DNA from: Craterostigma plantagineum
Lineage: Eukaryota; Streptophyta; Magnoliopsida; Lamiales; Linderniaceae
DNA length: 64,000 nt
Assembly: GCA_027422505.1 (NCBI GenBank)
Contig: JAPQWV010000686.1
Coordinates: forward strand, 62,001 to 126,000
Reading direction: 5' to 3'
Numbering within the stretch: the first letter of the stretch is position 1; each line of letters begins with the position of its first letter. Position numbers and translations under genes: made by a program. The notes below the pieces were generated by a model. That model was not told where the DNA came from. It made no database searches and saw only the letters and a list, made by a program, of their open reading frames with translations. Below are positions 44,312 to 54,755 of this stretch, one piece after another.

Positions 44312-47300
44312 CTAGCGGTCTGCGTCTTCGATCGCATAACTCTTTTGTCTGCTTTGTGCCGTGCGCATTCTCTCTCGGATCATCGTGATAATTTCCGTCA
44401 TTTCTCGTATCATGTCTGGGCCTAACATCGCACGTTCACCGACTTCATCCCAATGCACTGGGGATCTGCACTTACGCCCGTATAAGGCTTCGTAAGGAGC
44501 CATTCCAATTGTAGCTTGGTAGCTATTGTTGTACGAGAATTCTACAAGTGGAAGGTACTTGCTCCAGTTGCCTTTGAAATCAAGTACACAGGCTCGTAGC
44601 ATATCCTCCAGAGTTTGGATAGTCCGCTCGGATTGACCGTCCGTTTGCGGGTGATATGCTGTGCTAAATGCCAATTTCGTCCCCATAGCCTTTTGTAAAC
44701 TCGTCCAGAATTTAGATAGAAACCGTGAATCGCGGTCTGAAACTATCGTTAAGGGTATCCCATGGAGTCTCACTATCTCTTGGATGTACAATTCTGCATA
44801 CCGCTCCATGGTAAACGTTGTACTTATCGGCAGAAAATGGGCAGATTTCGTAAGTCGATCTACAATTACCCAAATTGCGTCGTGTCCTTTTGCATTCCTC
44901 GGCAATCCGCTCACGAAATCCATCGTTATATTGTCCCACTTCCACTCTGGAATGGGTAGAGGTTGCAGCGTCCCAGCCGGCCGCTGATGTTCCGCCTTAA
45001 TTTGCTGGCAGGTGAGGCATTGGCTCACGAACGTTGCTACGTCCTTTTTCATTCCCGGCCACCAGTAGTTAGTCCTTAGATCCCTATATAGCTTCGTAGC
45101 CCCTGGGTGTACCGAATACGGCGTGGTATGTGCTTCCGTCAGTATAGCTCTGCGGAGGTCTATATTGTTCGGTACGTATAATCTGCTCTTGTAGTACAAG
45201 CTCCCGTCGTCTCGGAACACATAGTCTACTGCTGGCTGCTCTGTTTGTGTTCCTTTGGTCCTGATATAGAACTCGTCGTTTTCCTGCGCCTTTTTGATCT
45301 GCTCCAATAGCGTTGGTTGCAGAGTCAGGGTTGCTAACTTTACCTCGGCTTCTCCCAACGGTACGATCTCCACGCCGAGTCGTTGAAGTTCCGCGCTCAC
45401 TGATTTCCGGCTTAGAGCATCAGCTACCACGTTCGCCTTACCTGGGTGGTAGTTGATCACACAATCATAGTCTTTCACCAATTCCAGCCACCGTCTCTGT
45501 CTCATATTGAGTTCCTTCTGGGTGAAGAAATACTTTAAACTCTTGTGATCGGTGTAGATTTCGCATCTTTCTCCATACAAGTAGTGTCTCCAAATCTTGA
45601 GAGCAAAGACTACGGCAGCAAGCTCCAAGTCGTGTGTAGGGTAGTTCTTTTCGTACTCCTTTAGTCGTCGTGAGGCGTAAGCCACCACGTTACCGTTCTG
45701 CATCAGTACGCATCCTAACCCGTTCTTCGAGGCGTCACTATACACTGAGAACCCTCCTGTTCCCGTGGGTATCGTTAACACTGGGGCAGTAGTAAGCCAC
45801 TTTTTCAGTTCTTGGAAGCTTTGTTCACACTCTTCGCTCCATTGAAAAGGAGTGTTCTTTCTAGTTAGTTTCGTGAGTGTAGAGGCAATTTTCGAGAAAT
45901 CTTTTATAAACTTCCGGTAGTAGCCTGCTAAGTCTAGGAAGCTCCGTACTTCCGTTACGTTGGTCGGCTGTGGCCAATCATTAATTGCTTCGATTTTGCT
46001 CGGGTCCACCGAGATTCCTGCTCCCGAGACGATGTGCCCCAAGAATGCTACTTGGTCCAGCCAGAATTCACACTTTTTGAACTTTGCATAGAGCTGTTTC
46101 TCCCTCAATACTCCTAGCACTACTCGTAGGTGTTGTACGTGCTCCTCCTTCGTCTTCGAGTAGATGAGGATGTCATCTATGAATACAATTACAAACTGGT
46201 CTAGATAGGCTTCGAACACCCGGTTCATTAGATCCATGAAGGCCGCCGGTGCGTTCGTCAGTCCGAAGGGCATTACTAGAAATTCAAAATGCCCGTATCT
46301 GGTACTGAACGCCGTTTTGGGAACATCTTCCTTGCGGATTTTCAGTTGATGGTAACCCGACCTCAAGTCGATCTTAGAAAATACTGTGGCGCCTTGTAAT
46401 TGGTCGAAGAGGTCGTCTATTCGGGGTAGTGGATACTTATTCTTGATCGTCAGCTTGTTAAGCTCCCTGTAATCTATACACAGCCACATCGAGCCATCCT
46501 TCTTTCGTACGAACAGGACTGGCGCTCCCCAGGGAGAAAAGCTGGTCTGAACGAATCCTTTCTGTAGGAGTTCATCTATTTGTTCCTTCAACTCCTTTAA
46601 TTCGGTTGGTGCTAATCGATATGGAGCCTTGGACACTGGTGCTGCTCCTGGCACTAGGTCAATCGTAAACTCAATTTCTCTGTCTGGGGGTAATCCCGGC
46701 AAGTCTTCCGGGAATACGTCGGAGAATTCCTTAATCACGGGTACGTCTTCAAGTGTCGTGGGGGTATTCCCTTCTGCCTTCAGCGCGAACACCAGGTATG
46801 CCTCGCATCCTGAGTTGACTAATCGCTGAGCCTTTAAGGCTGATATCCTCGGAGTGCCTCTCCTTTTCATTGTCCCCTTGAAGGTGACAGGTTCTTCCCC
46901 TTCTAAGCTAAACGTAACTACTTTACGGTTACAGTCTATCACTGCTCCGTACTTTGAGAGCCAGTCCATCCCGAGGATCACTTCGTAGTCGTCCATCGGG
47001 ATGACTATCAGGTCTACCGGCAATTCTCTATTACCGACTAAGATTGGGCAATTTCTTAACATTTGACTAGTCCTAGTTGGTGCCCCGCTTGGAATTGCTA
47101 CGCTATACTCGTAATCTACTCGCTCAGGCGTTACCCCTAGTTTCGTCACATACTTCACAGACGCAAACGAGTGGATCGCCCCGGAATCTACTAGAATGCA
47201 CGTGGGAGTTTGATGGATCGGTAGGGTACCTGTTACCACCTCCGGGTTGTTTTCTGCTTCCTGGGAAGTGATGGTGTACACCCGAGCTGGCACCATCTGA

Positions 47301-47356
47301 GGTCCTGCCTGACTCCCGGTCTGATTCCCCGAAGCACCCTCCGGGCACTGTCTCAC
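44312..47356 (-). CDS. Pol of Tekay element E (protease, RT, RNase H, integrase core)
   Basis: An uninterrupted 1014-codon frame. The protease active site VDSGAIHSF is at residues 56-64. RT covers about residues 245-420, with [15 protein letters not shown] and FIDDILIYS at 392-400. RNase H follows, with [22 protein letters not shown] and [15 protein letters not shown]. The integrase has the HHCC part ([16 protein letters not shown]), then the DDE residues in [17 protein letters not shown] and [11 protein letters not shown]. All expected catalytic residues are visible. The upstream zinc knuckle is cut by a one-base deletion, so the first Met is not a real start. The frame ends early at 44312 because of the second deletion. 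Confidence 0.95.
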   Translation of the reverse strand: MRQCPEGASGNQTGSQAGPQMVPARVYTITSQEAENNPEVVTGTLPIHQTPTCILVDSGAIHSFASVKYVTKLGVTPERVDYEYSVAIPSGAPTRTSQMLRNCPILVGNRELPVDLIVIPMDDYEVILGMDWLSKYGAVIDCNRKVVTFSLEGEEPVTFKGTMKRRGTPRISALKAQRLVNSGCEAYLVFALKAEGNTPTTLEDVPVIKEFSDVFPEDLPGLPPDREIEFTIDLVPGAAPVSKAPYRLAPTELKELKEQIDELLQKGFVQTSFSPWGAPVLFVRKKDGSMWLCIDYRELNKLTIKNKYPLPRIDDLFDQLQGATVFSKIDLRSGYHQLKIRKEDVPKTAFSTRYGHFEFLVMPFGLTNAPAAFMDLMNRVFEAYLDQFVIVFIDDILIYSKTKEEHVQHLRVVLGVLREKQLYAKFKKCEFWLDQVAFLGHIVSGAGISVDPSKIEAINDWPQPTNVTEVRSFLDLAGYYRKFIKDFSKIASTLTKLTRKNTPFQWSEECEQSFQELKKWLTTAPVLTIPTGTGGFSVYSDASKNGLGCVLMQNGNVVAYASRRLKEYEKNYPTHDLELAAVVFALKIWRHYLYGERCEIYTDHKSLKYFFTQKELNMRQRRWLELVKDYDCVINYHPGKANVVADALSRKSVSAELQRLGVEIVPLGEAEVKLATLTLQPTLLEQIKKAQENDEFYIRTKGTQTEQPAVDYVFRDDGSLYYKSRLYVPNNIDLRRAILTEAHTTPYSVHPGATKLYRDLRTNYWWPGMKKDVATFVSQCLTCQQIKAEHQRPAGTLQPLPIPEWKWDNITMDFVSGLPRNAKGHDAIWVIVDRLTKSAHFLPISTTFTMERYAELYIQEIVRLHGIPLTIVSDRDSRFLSKFWTSLQKAMGTKLAFSTAYHPQTDGQSERTIQTLEDMLRACVLDFKGNWSKYLPLVEFSYNNSYQATIGMAPYEALYGRKCRSPVHWDEVGERAMLGPDMIREMTEIITMIRERMRTAQSRQKSYAIEDADR

Positions 47357-48348
47357 AAAGTGGTCCGGCTTCCCACACTAAAGCAGGTGTTGACTTGCAT
47401 GTTGCAGTTCCCAAAGTGTCTTTTCCCACACCTCTGGCAATATGGGCCCTGCACTGCTCCCTGGTTCTGGTTTGGATTCGGGGGTCTGTTCATCGTCCCC
47501 TGAGGCTGTTGAGGAGGCCTGTTCTGGAATTTCTTCTTGCCCCCTTTAGGCACGAACTGCCGTTTCTGGTCTCCTCCGCTCCATTGCGCTCCTTGCATTT
47601 GTGCGAACTTGCGTTTGGCCTCTTGTGCCTTTAAGATCCTGGCTTCCGCCTGTTCAGCAACCATAGCTCTCTCTGCTACTTGAGAGTAAGTAGCTCCCTG
47701 AATTCCCGCCATGCTCACATCCCTGTAGAGCTCGGGCTTCAACCCTTCCAGAAAGCGTTCGACTTTAAGAGCTTCCATGCTGATCATGTGAGCAGCGAAC
47801 CTGGACAGCTGCTCAAACTTCCTTATGTACTCTGCCACGGTCATAGAACCCTGCCTGAGGTTAATGATCTCATTTAGGCGCTGTGCTCGAATCGGAGCGG
47901 TGAGGTACTTGCCCCTGAACAATTCCTTGAATCTTTCCCAGCTCATTGTAGCGGGGTTCTCCAACACCATGATGGTGTCCCACCAGTGGCCTGCGCTCCC
48001 TCGTAGTAGGAACGCAGCACAGAGGGCCTTTTCCGCCTCCGGAACCCTGCTATAGACGAACATGCTCTCGAGAGTCCTCAACCAGTCCTCAGCTGCTGTC
48101 GAGTCAGCTGTGTCTTCGAAGGTTGGTGGGTTCAACCTCCTAAATCGTTCTCCCACCATCTCAGTCCTTTCTGCCTGAGTTGGTCCAGTATTAGCAGCAT
48201 TTTGTTGGATCAGTTGTTGGATCTGTGTCGACTGCTGGCGGACTAGTTCCGTCAGTTGGAAGATCGTCGCGTCCCGATTGTCGGGAGGGGCCGTGTTTCC
48301 CCTGTTCTGGTCGTCGCCACCACTCGACTCACCTCTCGTTCTTACCAT
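47353..48348 (-). CDS. Gag of Tekay element E
   Basis: The minus-strand start is the ATG at 48348 ([10 protein letters not shown]). Q-rich helices follow (residues ~30-50). The gag domain is at about 65-215: [70 protein letters not shown] basic Q/P/N-rich region and a first knuckle [12 protein letters not shown] come next. The second knuckle begins NTCF, but one base is missing, so the frame ends at 47353 as SVGSRTTL. In the +1 register it would give a CX2CX4HX4C knuckle leading directly into pol. Confidence 0.93.
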   Translation of the reverse strand: MVRTRGESSGGDDQNRGNTAPPDNRDATIFQLTELVRQQSTQIQQLIQQNAANTGPTQAERTEMVGERFRRLNPPTFEDTADSTAAEDWLRTLESMFVYSRVPEAEKALCAAFLLRGSAGHWWDTIMVLENPATMSWERFKELFRGKYLTAPIRAQRLNEIINLRQGSMTVAEYIRKFEQLSRFAAHMISMEALKVERFLEGLKPELYRDVSMAGIQGATYSQVAERAMVAEQAEARILKAQEAKRKFAQMQGAQWSGGDQKRQFVPKGGKKKFQNRPPQQPQGTMNRPPNPNQNQGAVQGPYCQRCGKRHFGNCNMQVNTCFSVGSRTTL

Positions 48349-48488
48349 CTTCACACCCTATCCTGATTGTCCTATGGCCAATAAATTATACAACATAGAA
48401 GTTCACATAGACTTAACACTTACTTACAAGGCCGCTTCCGCTCTTTTGGGTGTGTGTGTGTGGACAGTCTACAGAACCTGTGACCGAA

Positions 48489-48500
48489 GCTCTGATACCA
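48489..48500 (-). other. Primer-binding site of element E
   Basis: GCTCTGATACCA on the plus strand is the complement of TGGTATCAGAGC, three bases from the 5' LTR. The leader (48349-48488) holds a short GT run near 48450 and no other feature I can support. Confidence 0.93.
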
Positions 48501-48503
48501 CCC

Positions 48504-51500
48504 TGTGACGACCCGACTTCCTAACCGCCTAACCTAGCGCATTTCTACGTGCCTAGCGAATTTGCAAATAAAGAAGTGCACCGAAAATGCGTACAAATTT
48601 TTTCATTTTTCATATATCGAATGAAACATTGTTCTATACAAGACAAAAGAATGCATGTCGAACATCAGGTTCCAGACATGGTCTAACTACAACGGCGAAG
48701 GTGTGTCGGCACAGCAAAAGCTCCTATGCGCCCGGCCTCACAGGTCGTCATCCACACACACACGTCCACCCCCAAAAGCAGCACGAAGCTCCGAAAGGTT
48801 GGCCTTGCCTTCAAAACGCGCTCACATACCGCGATCGCCAGTGCCTACAACACACAACGTAAGGGATGAGCCACCGAGGCTCAGTAAACAGAAATCATGC
48901 ATGTATGCACGTGTCACTCCCCCGCATCGGCAATCCGCGCCGATGCCTACAAGCCTCGCAAAGGCAATCCACGCCGATGCATATAACACTCGCAAAGGCA
49001 ATCCACGCCGATGCATATAATGCTCGCAAAGGCAAACCGCGCCGATGCATATAACATCCATACCAACGTACTCAGACTAATGTCACTCAGGGCCCTCGGC
49101 TAATCTCACTATGCACCACAAGAGCTCGCGTCGCTCAGGGACAACACGACAGCGAGGTCGCCATATAATCCCGGTCGTTCCCGACTGTCCGGCGGTCGCT
49201 CACGCTGGTAGCCCACGCTGAGGTCGCCTACACCAGGGTTCCACCCTGTGTCGCTTACACCCTCAGGTTGCACCCTCCAGGTCGCACCTTACCGCCACGG
49301 GCCATGCAACGTAGACTTACCACATTTAAATACTTCGATCAATTTACTACTTCATGAAACCACGTAAGCACATAGTCACGCAAATTAGGCACGTAAAACA
49401 AGTTGTGTGTCGTAGTTGGACTTCTACTTACCTGTCGTCCGTCGACTAGTTGCTACCTTATTCGATGTAACTCCTAGGTGTCGACCTTAGCATAAGAATA
49501 ATTAAGTTAGTACCCTATTTAAATCATTTAACTAGCTAAAGTCTCGAATTTCCTGAGTCCCGTCCTTAAGCATAAAATATCAATGTCAGTACACTATCTA
49601 AATTAATAATCAAGCACTTGAAATTCCTAAGTGTCTATATATATTATATCTGTTATTGCCTTTAAAGGATAATTACTTAGAAAGAGTCCGTAAATCGTGA
49701 ATTCGTGAAATCTCAAGGTTCGTGAAATTATTAAAATGCGTGAAACTTAGTTCGTGAAGTTATAATAGTTTGTGGAATTTAGTTCGGGAAGTGCCTAGCT
49801 AGATCTCTCAATTCGCGAAATTGTGTCCTGATGACCCGTGAAATTGGGTTCGTGAAGTTTGCTCCTTACTATCGAATTCATCAAATCTTGGATTCGCCAA
49901 GTAGGGTTCGCGAACTCTACATGGAGTACGCAAGGTTCCCTATAGTTCGTGAAGTTCTTTGTACAACTACATTACGTGAAGTGCTTATCTTATTATTTTA
50001 TTGCCTTAATTCTCGTGAAGTGCTAGTCAACTTGTGGAGTTATTGCTTAGTATCAATTTGTCAAGTGCTCATTGGTTATTTGAAATACTCCACCTCGTGA
50101 ATCACCTAACATCAATGCGTGAAGTTCTTCTATAACTTACAATATTCCCTCATGAAGTCCCATATGACTTATATATTATTTTATTTCCTTATGAAGTTCT
50201 ATGTATAACCTATGATATTATTCTATTCCTTTTGTTAAGTTCTAGGTAGCTTATAATATTTTTCTATTCCATTATGCTACGTGACCTTCCCTAGTGCTTC
50301 CACAATTACCAACTACTCAATTATTGAGGTTTGTTTCCTAGCAAGTATAATTCGCCCAGCTTATATACGACATAGTAGTATTATTTTATTCTTACACCTC
50401 CCAAAGTTCGTCAAGTTTCCTAACAATTCGTGAAGCTTGCTATACACACACTCGGCGGTTTCTACATGGTCGCGAAGTATTCTTAAGTTCCTAGTAATTC
50501 GCGAGGTTACATTCGCAAATCTTGACGGCAAAGTTTCTAATTTGCGAACCTTAGAATTAACATATTACGACTTGCGAAGTCAGTTCGCAAAGTGATTAGT
50601 TGGTTCGCGAACCCCTCATAAGAATAGACGGAATTCGTCAAGCTCGTTCGCGAATTAGCTCTCACATGGAATTCGCCAACCTTGGATTCGCAAAGTTATA
50701 GGTTCGCCATCCTCTCTCAGCCCGCAAATCGGTGAGTTCGCGAACTACAATGGGCCCGCAAAGTGTGATTCGCCAATGGGAGTTCGCAATCTTCATGCCG
50801 TCAAGGGTTCGCAAAGTAGTTCCAACCCGCAAAACCTCTGCTTGATTCGCAAAACGGGTTCGTCAAATAGGATCGGCCCGCAAAGTGGGTATGAGTTCGC
50901 AAAACACCTCTAAACATTTTTCAATTCGCAATGTACTAGCTTTAAGGATCAAAAAGTTACTTTTCTCAAGAACATTTTAAAAGTTGATAGGAATTGCTAA
51001 AAATCTTAAGATCTGAGCCTAACAAAATGCAAGTTCTGACCTATTTTCCGTGCTTAATAAGTTCTAATCGTGTTACCATACAATTAATTAATTAAAGAAA
51101 AAGGCTAAGCTAAGGTTGGGACACAATTCCGAGAGTTCGAATCGCGTGAGTCCTAGCAAGTGGGTATCTTGTTTCATAATTCCTTTGGAATACCTTACAA
51201 CATTTAACCCTAAGCAAGTCAATCCTAAACTTGGAAACTAAAATCCTAAGCTAGAAACTTGGAAAGCAATAGGAATATTCATACCTTCTTCTTCGAGGCT
51301 CTAGTTCGATTTTCTCCTTTCGTTCCCTTTTAGTGTGAGAGTGGGTTGTGGATATTTTGTTATTTGAAGGTATGGTGGGTTATGTAGATGTTGGCGTGTT
51401 CTTCCCTTGAATGAAGGAGCTTTGTCTCCAAGACTTTTATTTAAGAATTTGGGCCAATATTAGAATTCAATTCTGGGCCTAATTGTGAATTATAACTTCT

Positions 51501-51911
51501 TGGACCATTTATGTTATATTGGACTAAGCCTATAAATTATTCTTGGGCTTGAGTTTGGGTTCCATCCTAGTCCAATTGCAATTGTAGCCCAGTTTTCTCA
51601 TTAGTTCAATTTCCTTAATTAAATTTCGAAAATCCCTTAATAATTAGAATTTATAGGGCACAAATTCAATGCGCACAATCCCCAGAATTAATTAGTCCTG
51701 AAATATTACGTAGGCGCGAGATTAAATTAGTCACATAGTCCGCAAAGATCATTGCATCAATTTCCACCTAATAAATTAAGCACGCATTTCGACATGCAAA
51801 CTTCACATAATTCACCCAGCATAGAACAATTTGCACAAAATGCACATAATTGCATTCAACTTGTATGCAAATTTATTGGCCTCTAATGCTTCCGAGGACC
51901 CGGGTGCTACA
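48504..51911 (-). repeat. Element E 5' LTR, 3.41 kb
   Basis: Same ends as the 3' LTR. Compared with it, there is one extra copy of the ~32-bp CTCGCAAAGGCAATCCACGCC repeat near 48950-49045. A block near 49129-49158 is altered. About 250 bp is missing at GGGCCATGCAACG (49302-49315), where the 3' LTR has ATGC at both edges of the extra sequence. Otherwise only scattered substitutions are seen, many of them C/T or G/A at CG. Confidence 0.94.
48924..49045 (-). repeat. Hairpin and variable-number repeat in element E 5' LTR
   Basis: GCATCGGC-AATCCGC-GCCGATGC (48924-48946) is a perfect 8-bp stem. It is followed by three copies of a ~32-bp unit containing GGCAATCCACGCCGATGCATATAA, in which GGC/GCC still pair around AATCCAC. 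It lies just upstream, in sense, of the core module. The 3' LTR has one unit fewer. Confidence 0.8.
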
Positions 51912-51940
51912 ATGGACAGTCTACAGAATCTATATCCTAA

Positions 51941-51952
51941 GCTCTGATACCA
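51941..51952 (-). other. Primer-binding site of A'
   Basis: GCTCTGATACCA lies two bases from the A' LTR end TGTGGCGACCC. The adjoining leader ATGGACAGTCTACAGAATC (51912-51930) is very like the leader of element E, which inserted here. Confidence 0.88.
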
Positions 51953-52445
51953 CCTGTGGCGACCCTGACTTTCTAATCATATCTAGTGGCGGATTTTTGC
52001 AACGTAAGTCGCGGAAGACCCGTCTAACAAAAACTTCTTCCAAAATAGTATATTATAATAGACATCGTCTATCGTCTATATTGTCATAACTATACCCGGG
52101 CCATAGCCCCAAAATATTAAAACGTTCGAAATCCTAAAGTCGCTCCACAGGTCGCATCCATGTACAGCCCCGCCCTCAAAAGTCCATGGAGCACCGCCGT
52201 CAGCCTGCCTCAGCCATGATGCGCGTCAGCATCGGGCTCGGTACCTACAACACGAAAACCTGAGCGATTTGCCCAGTAGGTAAATAATATGCATGTATGC
52301 AGCGTGCCCTTGATCCCTGTCTCCACATCGTCTCACAACTAAATGCACGCTCATCTTGTCCTTCATCCCAAACCATATAAAATTCATATCATGGTTAACA
52401 ATCTAGACTCATGTCTCGTATTTGTAATAATCATAATATCCTACA

Positions 52446-52841
52446 CTGGCAGTTCGTCTGAATGTTCACACCAAACATCTTCCTGCCAGACGTTCCTATC
52501 ACTACTAACAACATATACTGGTGGTTCTTCTGAATGTTCACACCAGACATCTTCCCACTAGGTACCATACTAGTGGTTCGCCGAAATGTTCACGAAAGGC
52601 ATCTTCCCACTAGACAATTCATTCCGCTACTTTCAACCTAAACTAGTGGTTCGTCTGAATGTTCACACCAGGCATCTTCCCACTAGTTTACTAGTAGTTC
52701 GTCCAAATGTTCACAAAGGACATCTTCCTGCTAGGCAACATGTACTGTACTGGTGGTTCGCCTAAACATTCACGAAAGGCATCTTCCCACTAGTCCACTA
52801 GCAGTTCGCCTACATGTTCACAGAAGGAATCTTCCTGCTAG
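52446..52841 (-). repeat. Array of seven 44-bp hairpins with co-varying arms
   Basis: Units are 52446-52489, 52518-52561, 52570-52613, 52643-52686, 52691-52734, 52750-52793 and 52798-52841. Each is exactly 44 bp: a 7-bp arm, a 30-bp centre (near TTCGNCTGAATGTTCAC, then CATCTTC) and a complementary 7-bp arm. Arms are CTGGCAG/CTGCCAG, CTGGTGG/CCACTAG, CTAGTGG/CCACTAG (twice), CTAGTAG/CTGCTAG, CTGGTGG/CCACTAG and CTAGCAG/CTGCTAG. Spacers range from 4 to 29 bp. Arm changes keep pairing, directly or through G-T. Confidence 0.88.
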
Positions 52842-53805
52842 TCCATTCTTTCCAATAGTATAAAATGCAATACTGAAAATAAACCCCTCCAATTTTACAC
52901 GAAATAATATATCAGATATCAACCCACTCATCAACTGACTAGTTACTAAGATGATACATAGCTCACACCTCAAGTCCTACATACTGGCGCTTACCGGCCT
53001 GAACCCGAGTCACACACGCCTTGAGTACGAAGCACACGATAATTTACGGCAGTCTGTCATACTTGAGATAACATACTATCTCAACTCAGCGCAGTACCTT
53101 GACAATCACTATTTCTAGTCCTCTAATAATAATCTCAGTTCTTACGCTAATCATTAATTTCTCTTAACCATAATCTGCCCTTTCTCACCAATATGACAAG
53201 GCATTACCGTTTCATACGGTACCCAATTGTCGCATCAATATAGTATGCAAGTGCAATGCATTTAACTATTAACATTGTAAAATAAATAAAATTTCCTGAA
53301 GTCCCGAAAACTTATTCAAGATCCTATTATTCACCCACGCAAAATACTAAGGTGTTCTAATACCTAACTTCCAAATTTTGCTATTTTAATAATTTTGGCC
53401 AGCCCGAATTTTTCTAGCTAGTTGGAAGTCTCCTTCTTTCTCCTGTTTCTATTCTCGTCCTCTTCCCCTTCCCCTTCTTGTGTTTGTGAGGGTATCTACT
53501 TAAAAGACTTATTCGATATACATGAAATTGGAGGTTGGAATCGTGTCTTGAAAGGACAAGGAGGTGATGCTAATTCCTTTTAAGCCAAGTAAGTTGACAA
53601 CTAGCTGACCATTCGAAGATTAAGTTAACAAGGCTGCTCGAAATTTGAAGTTCTCTTGATGTCCGAATTTGAGCTTAATAGGGAACTGTGATTGGTTGAA
53701 AATCTTTCACATAGTTTATCCGAATTTCTCCCTTAATCAAACTCTTCCTTGGTCAAAATTCTATCCTTATCTTTCGAGTATTATTCTAACTTGGTTACAA
53801 GTTCG

Positions 53806-53824
53806 ACACACATACACACACATA

Positions 53825-53872
<48 letters not shown>
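53806..53872. repeat. (CA)n/(TA)n microsatellite
   Basis: ACACACATACACACACATAT passes into a long TA run inside the A' LTR. Short plus-strand frames across it encode Ile/Tyr runs and are not genes. Confidence 0.9.
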
Positions 53873-53878
<6 letters not shown>

Positions 53879-53986
53879 TATTGTATTCTTACTATTGGAC
53901 TTCGAATTCCTTCATTAAATTCCTACGTCTCAACTACATGACTATTTACATCCAAAATCCCGTAATTAAAATTTACGGGTATTACA

Positions 53987-54438
53987 GAGTGTCGGGCGTT
54001 ACAGTTAATATGGATTGGGCTTTCGCCGAGAAATGTTTCGAGCGAAACTAGTAATTTGGTACTGGAGCCTTTCGGGCGATTCAGGCGTCGGCCGAAATTG
54101 TGAAATTAGCGAAAATTCGGCGAAACTCAAAACGATCGAAACTCCTCACAGTGGGTTTCGGTCGAACCTTCAAAGCTCGATGGTACTTCTATCTGCTACC
54201 CGAAAGTTATGATCAGTTCAGTAAAAACCATATTTTCAGACACGTTTTTGCTCAATTCCTACTCAAACTTGACTGAAATCGACGTGAAAGACCATAAATG
54301 TACTCGTTATCAATTTTCTAACGTCTTAAGGGAAAGAAATCACTGAAAACGATTTGAAAACACCTAAAACAGTGAAAAGGTCGAAAATGAGTTTTCAAGA
54401 GAAAAACTTCTTCAAATCACGTCGGAATCGAGCGAAAC
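53987..54438 (-). other. Element D noncoding remnant right of A'
   Basis: No gene is supported. Motifs such as TTCGGGCGATTC, GTCGGCCGAAA, TTCGGCGAAA, CGATCGAAAC and TTTCGGTCGAA resemble those at 38795-39025 on the other side of A'. This suggests the two stretches were adjacent in element D. Confidence 0.45.
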
Positions 54439-54750
54439 TGCATTCAAATCGAAGAACAAGGATCAAAAGAAAGGATTGAATGTGAAAACCTTGAAGAACA
54501 CCTTGAGTGCGTTTTAGTGTGTGTATTTCTATGGAATAGTACAAGGTGGCTTACCTTTTGATTTCTTTTGATAAACCATAATTAGGGTAAGTTGGGGCTT
54601 TATATACCACAAGTATTTTGTATATTAAAGCTCAGTCCCAAACTTCTACTAAATATAATAAGTCTCCCCAAACTACATCAACCCATTAAAATAAATACAT
54701 ATAAACCCAAGATTACATAAATTGAAGGATGCTACAAAATACTCCTAACA
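54439..54750 (-). repeat. Element D 5' LTR
   Basis: It aligns with 34953-35246 from AACAAGGATCAAAAG to CTAACA, with a few substitutions and small indels. The inner ~16 bases (TGCATTCAAATCGAAG) do not match the 3' LTR, so the exact inner edge is uncertain. The outer edge is set by CTAACA at 54750 and the CAAGC duplication. Confidence 0.68.
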
Positions 54751-54755
54751 CAAGC

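Larger units (their letters stand above)
40173..51911 (-). mobile_element. Nearly intact Tekay chromovirus E
   Basis: A complete element of 11.7 kb with TSD ATGGA. The 3' LTR is 40173-43836, the 5' LTR 48504-51911, with the PPT next to the 3' LTR and the primer site next to the 5' LTR. Gag-pol occupies 43872-48348, broken only by two single-base deletions. The two LTRs match almost base for base outside two indel zones, so this is the youngest insertion in the stack. It landed in the leader of A', about 35 bp from its primer site. Confidence 0.95.
39485..53986 (-). mobile_element. Truncated family-A-related Tekay element A', interrupted by E
   Basis: Its 5' LTR (51955-53986) and primer site lie to the right, and its gag fragment to the left, on the minus strand. 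The leader is split by element E with ATGGA duplications at 40168-40172 and 51912-51916. The LTR ends (TGTAATACCCG, GGGTCGCCACA), the leader (CATGTACGGCCGCCCAAAAGC versus CATGTACTGCCGCTCAAAAG in A) and gag resemble family A. Pol and the 3' LTR are absent: the element stops inside gag near 39485. Confidence 0.82.
51955..53986 (-). repeat. A' 5' LTR, 2.03 kb
   Basis: On the minus strand it starts TGTAATACCCGTAAATTTTAA at 53986 and ends GGGTCGCCACA at 51955. About 300 bp at the 3' end aligns with family A, including the ATCCGCCACTAG block and the core module (52240-52306). It lacks the TCGA array of family A and carries instead an array of seven 44-bp hairpins (52446-52841). A (CA)n(TA)n microsatellite lies at about 53806-53872. 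Confidence 0.85.
34929..54750 (-). mobile_element. Short-LTR Sirevirus-like element D (accessory ORF only)
   Basis: Flanked by CAAGC (34924-34928 and 54751-54755). The copies at 34953-35246 and 54455-54750 are about 95% identical by eye, and both end CTAACA on the plus strand. On the minus strand the sequence TAAGGGGGAGAT precedes TGTTAGTAATATTTTG, so the lower-coordinate copy is the 3' LTR. Only an accessory ORF is found between them; no gag, integrase or RT is seen outside the nested gypsy elements. The innermost ~20 bp of the two LTRs differ, and no standard primer site was found beside the 5' LTR. Confidence 0.68.

Noticed and set aside
44661..44987. ORFs on the plus strand opposite E pol and gag
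   Set aside because: These are shadows of the conserved integrase, RT and gag frames on the minus strand.
53749..54051. ORFs of 90-100 codons across the TA microsatellite
   Set aside because: They encode runs of Ile and Tyr from (TA)n and have no coding features.
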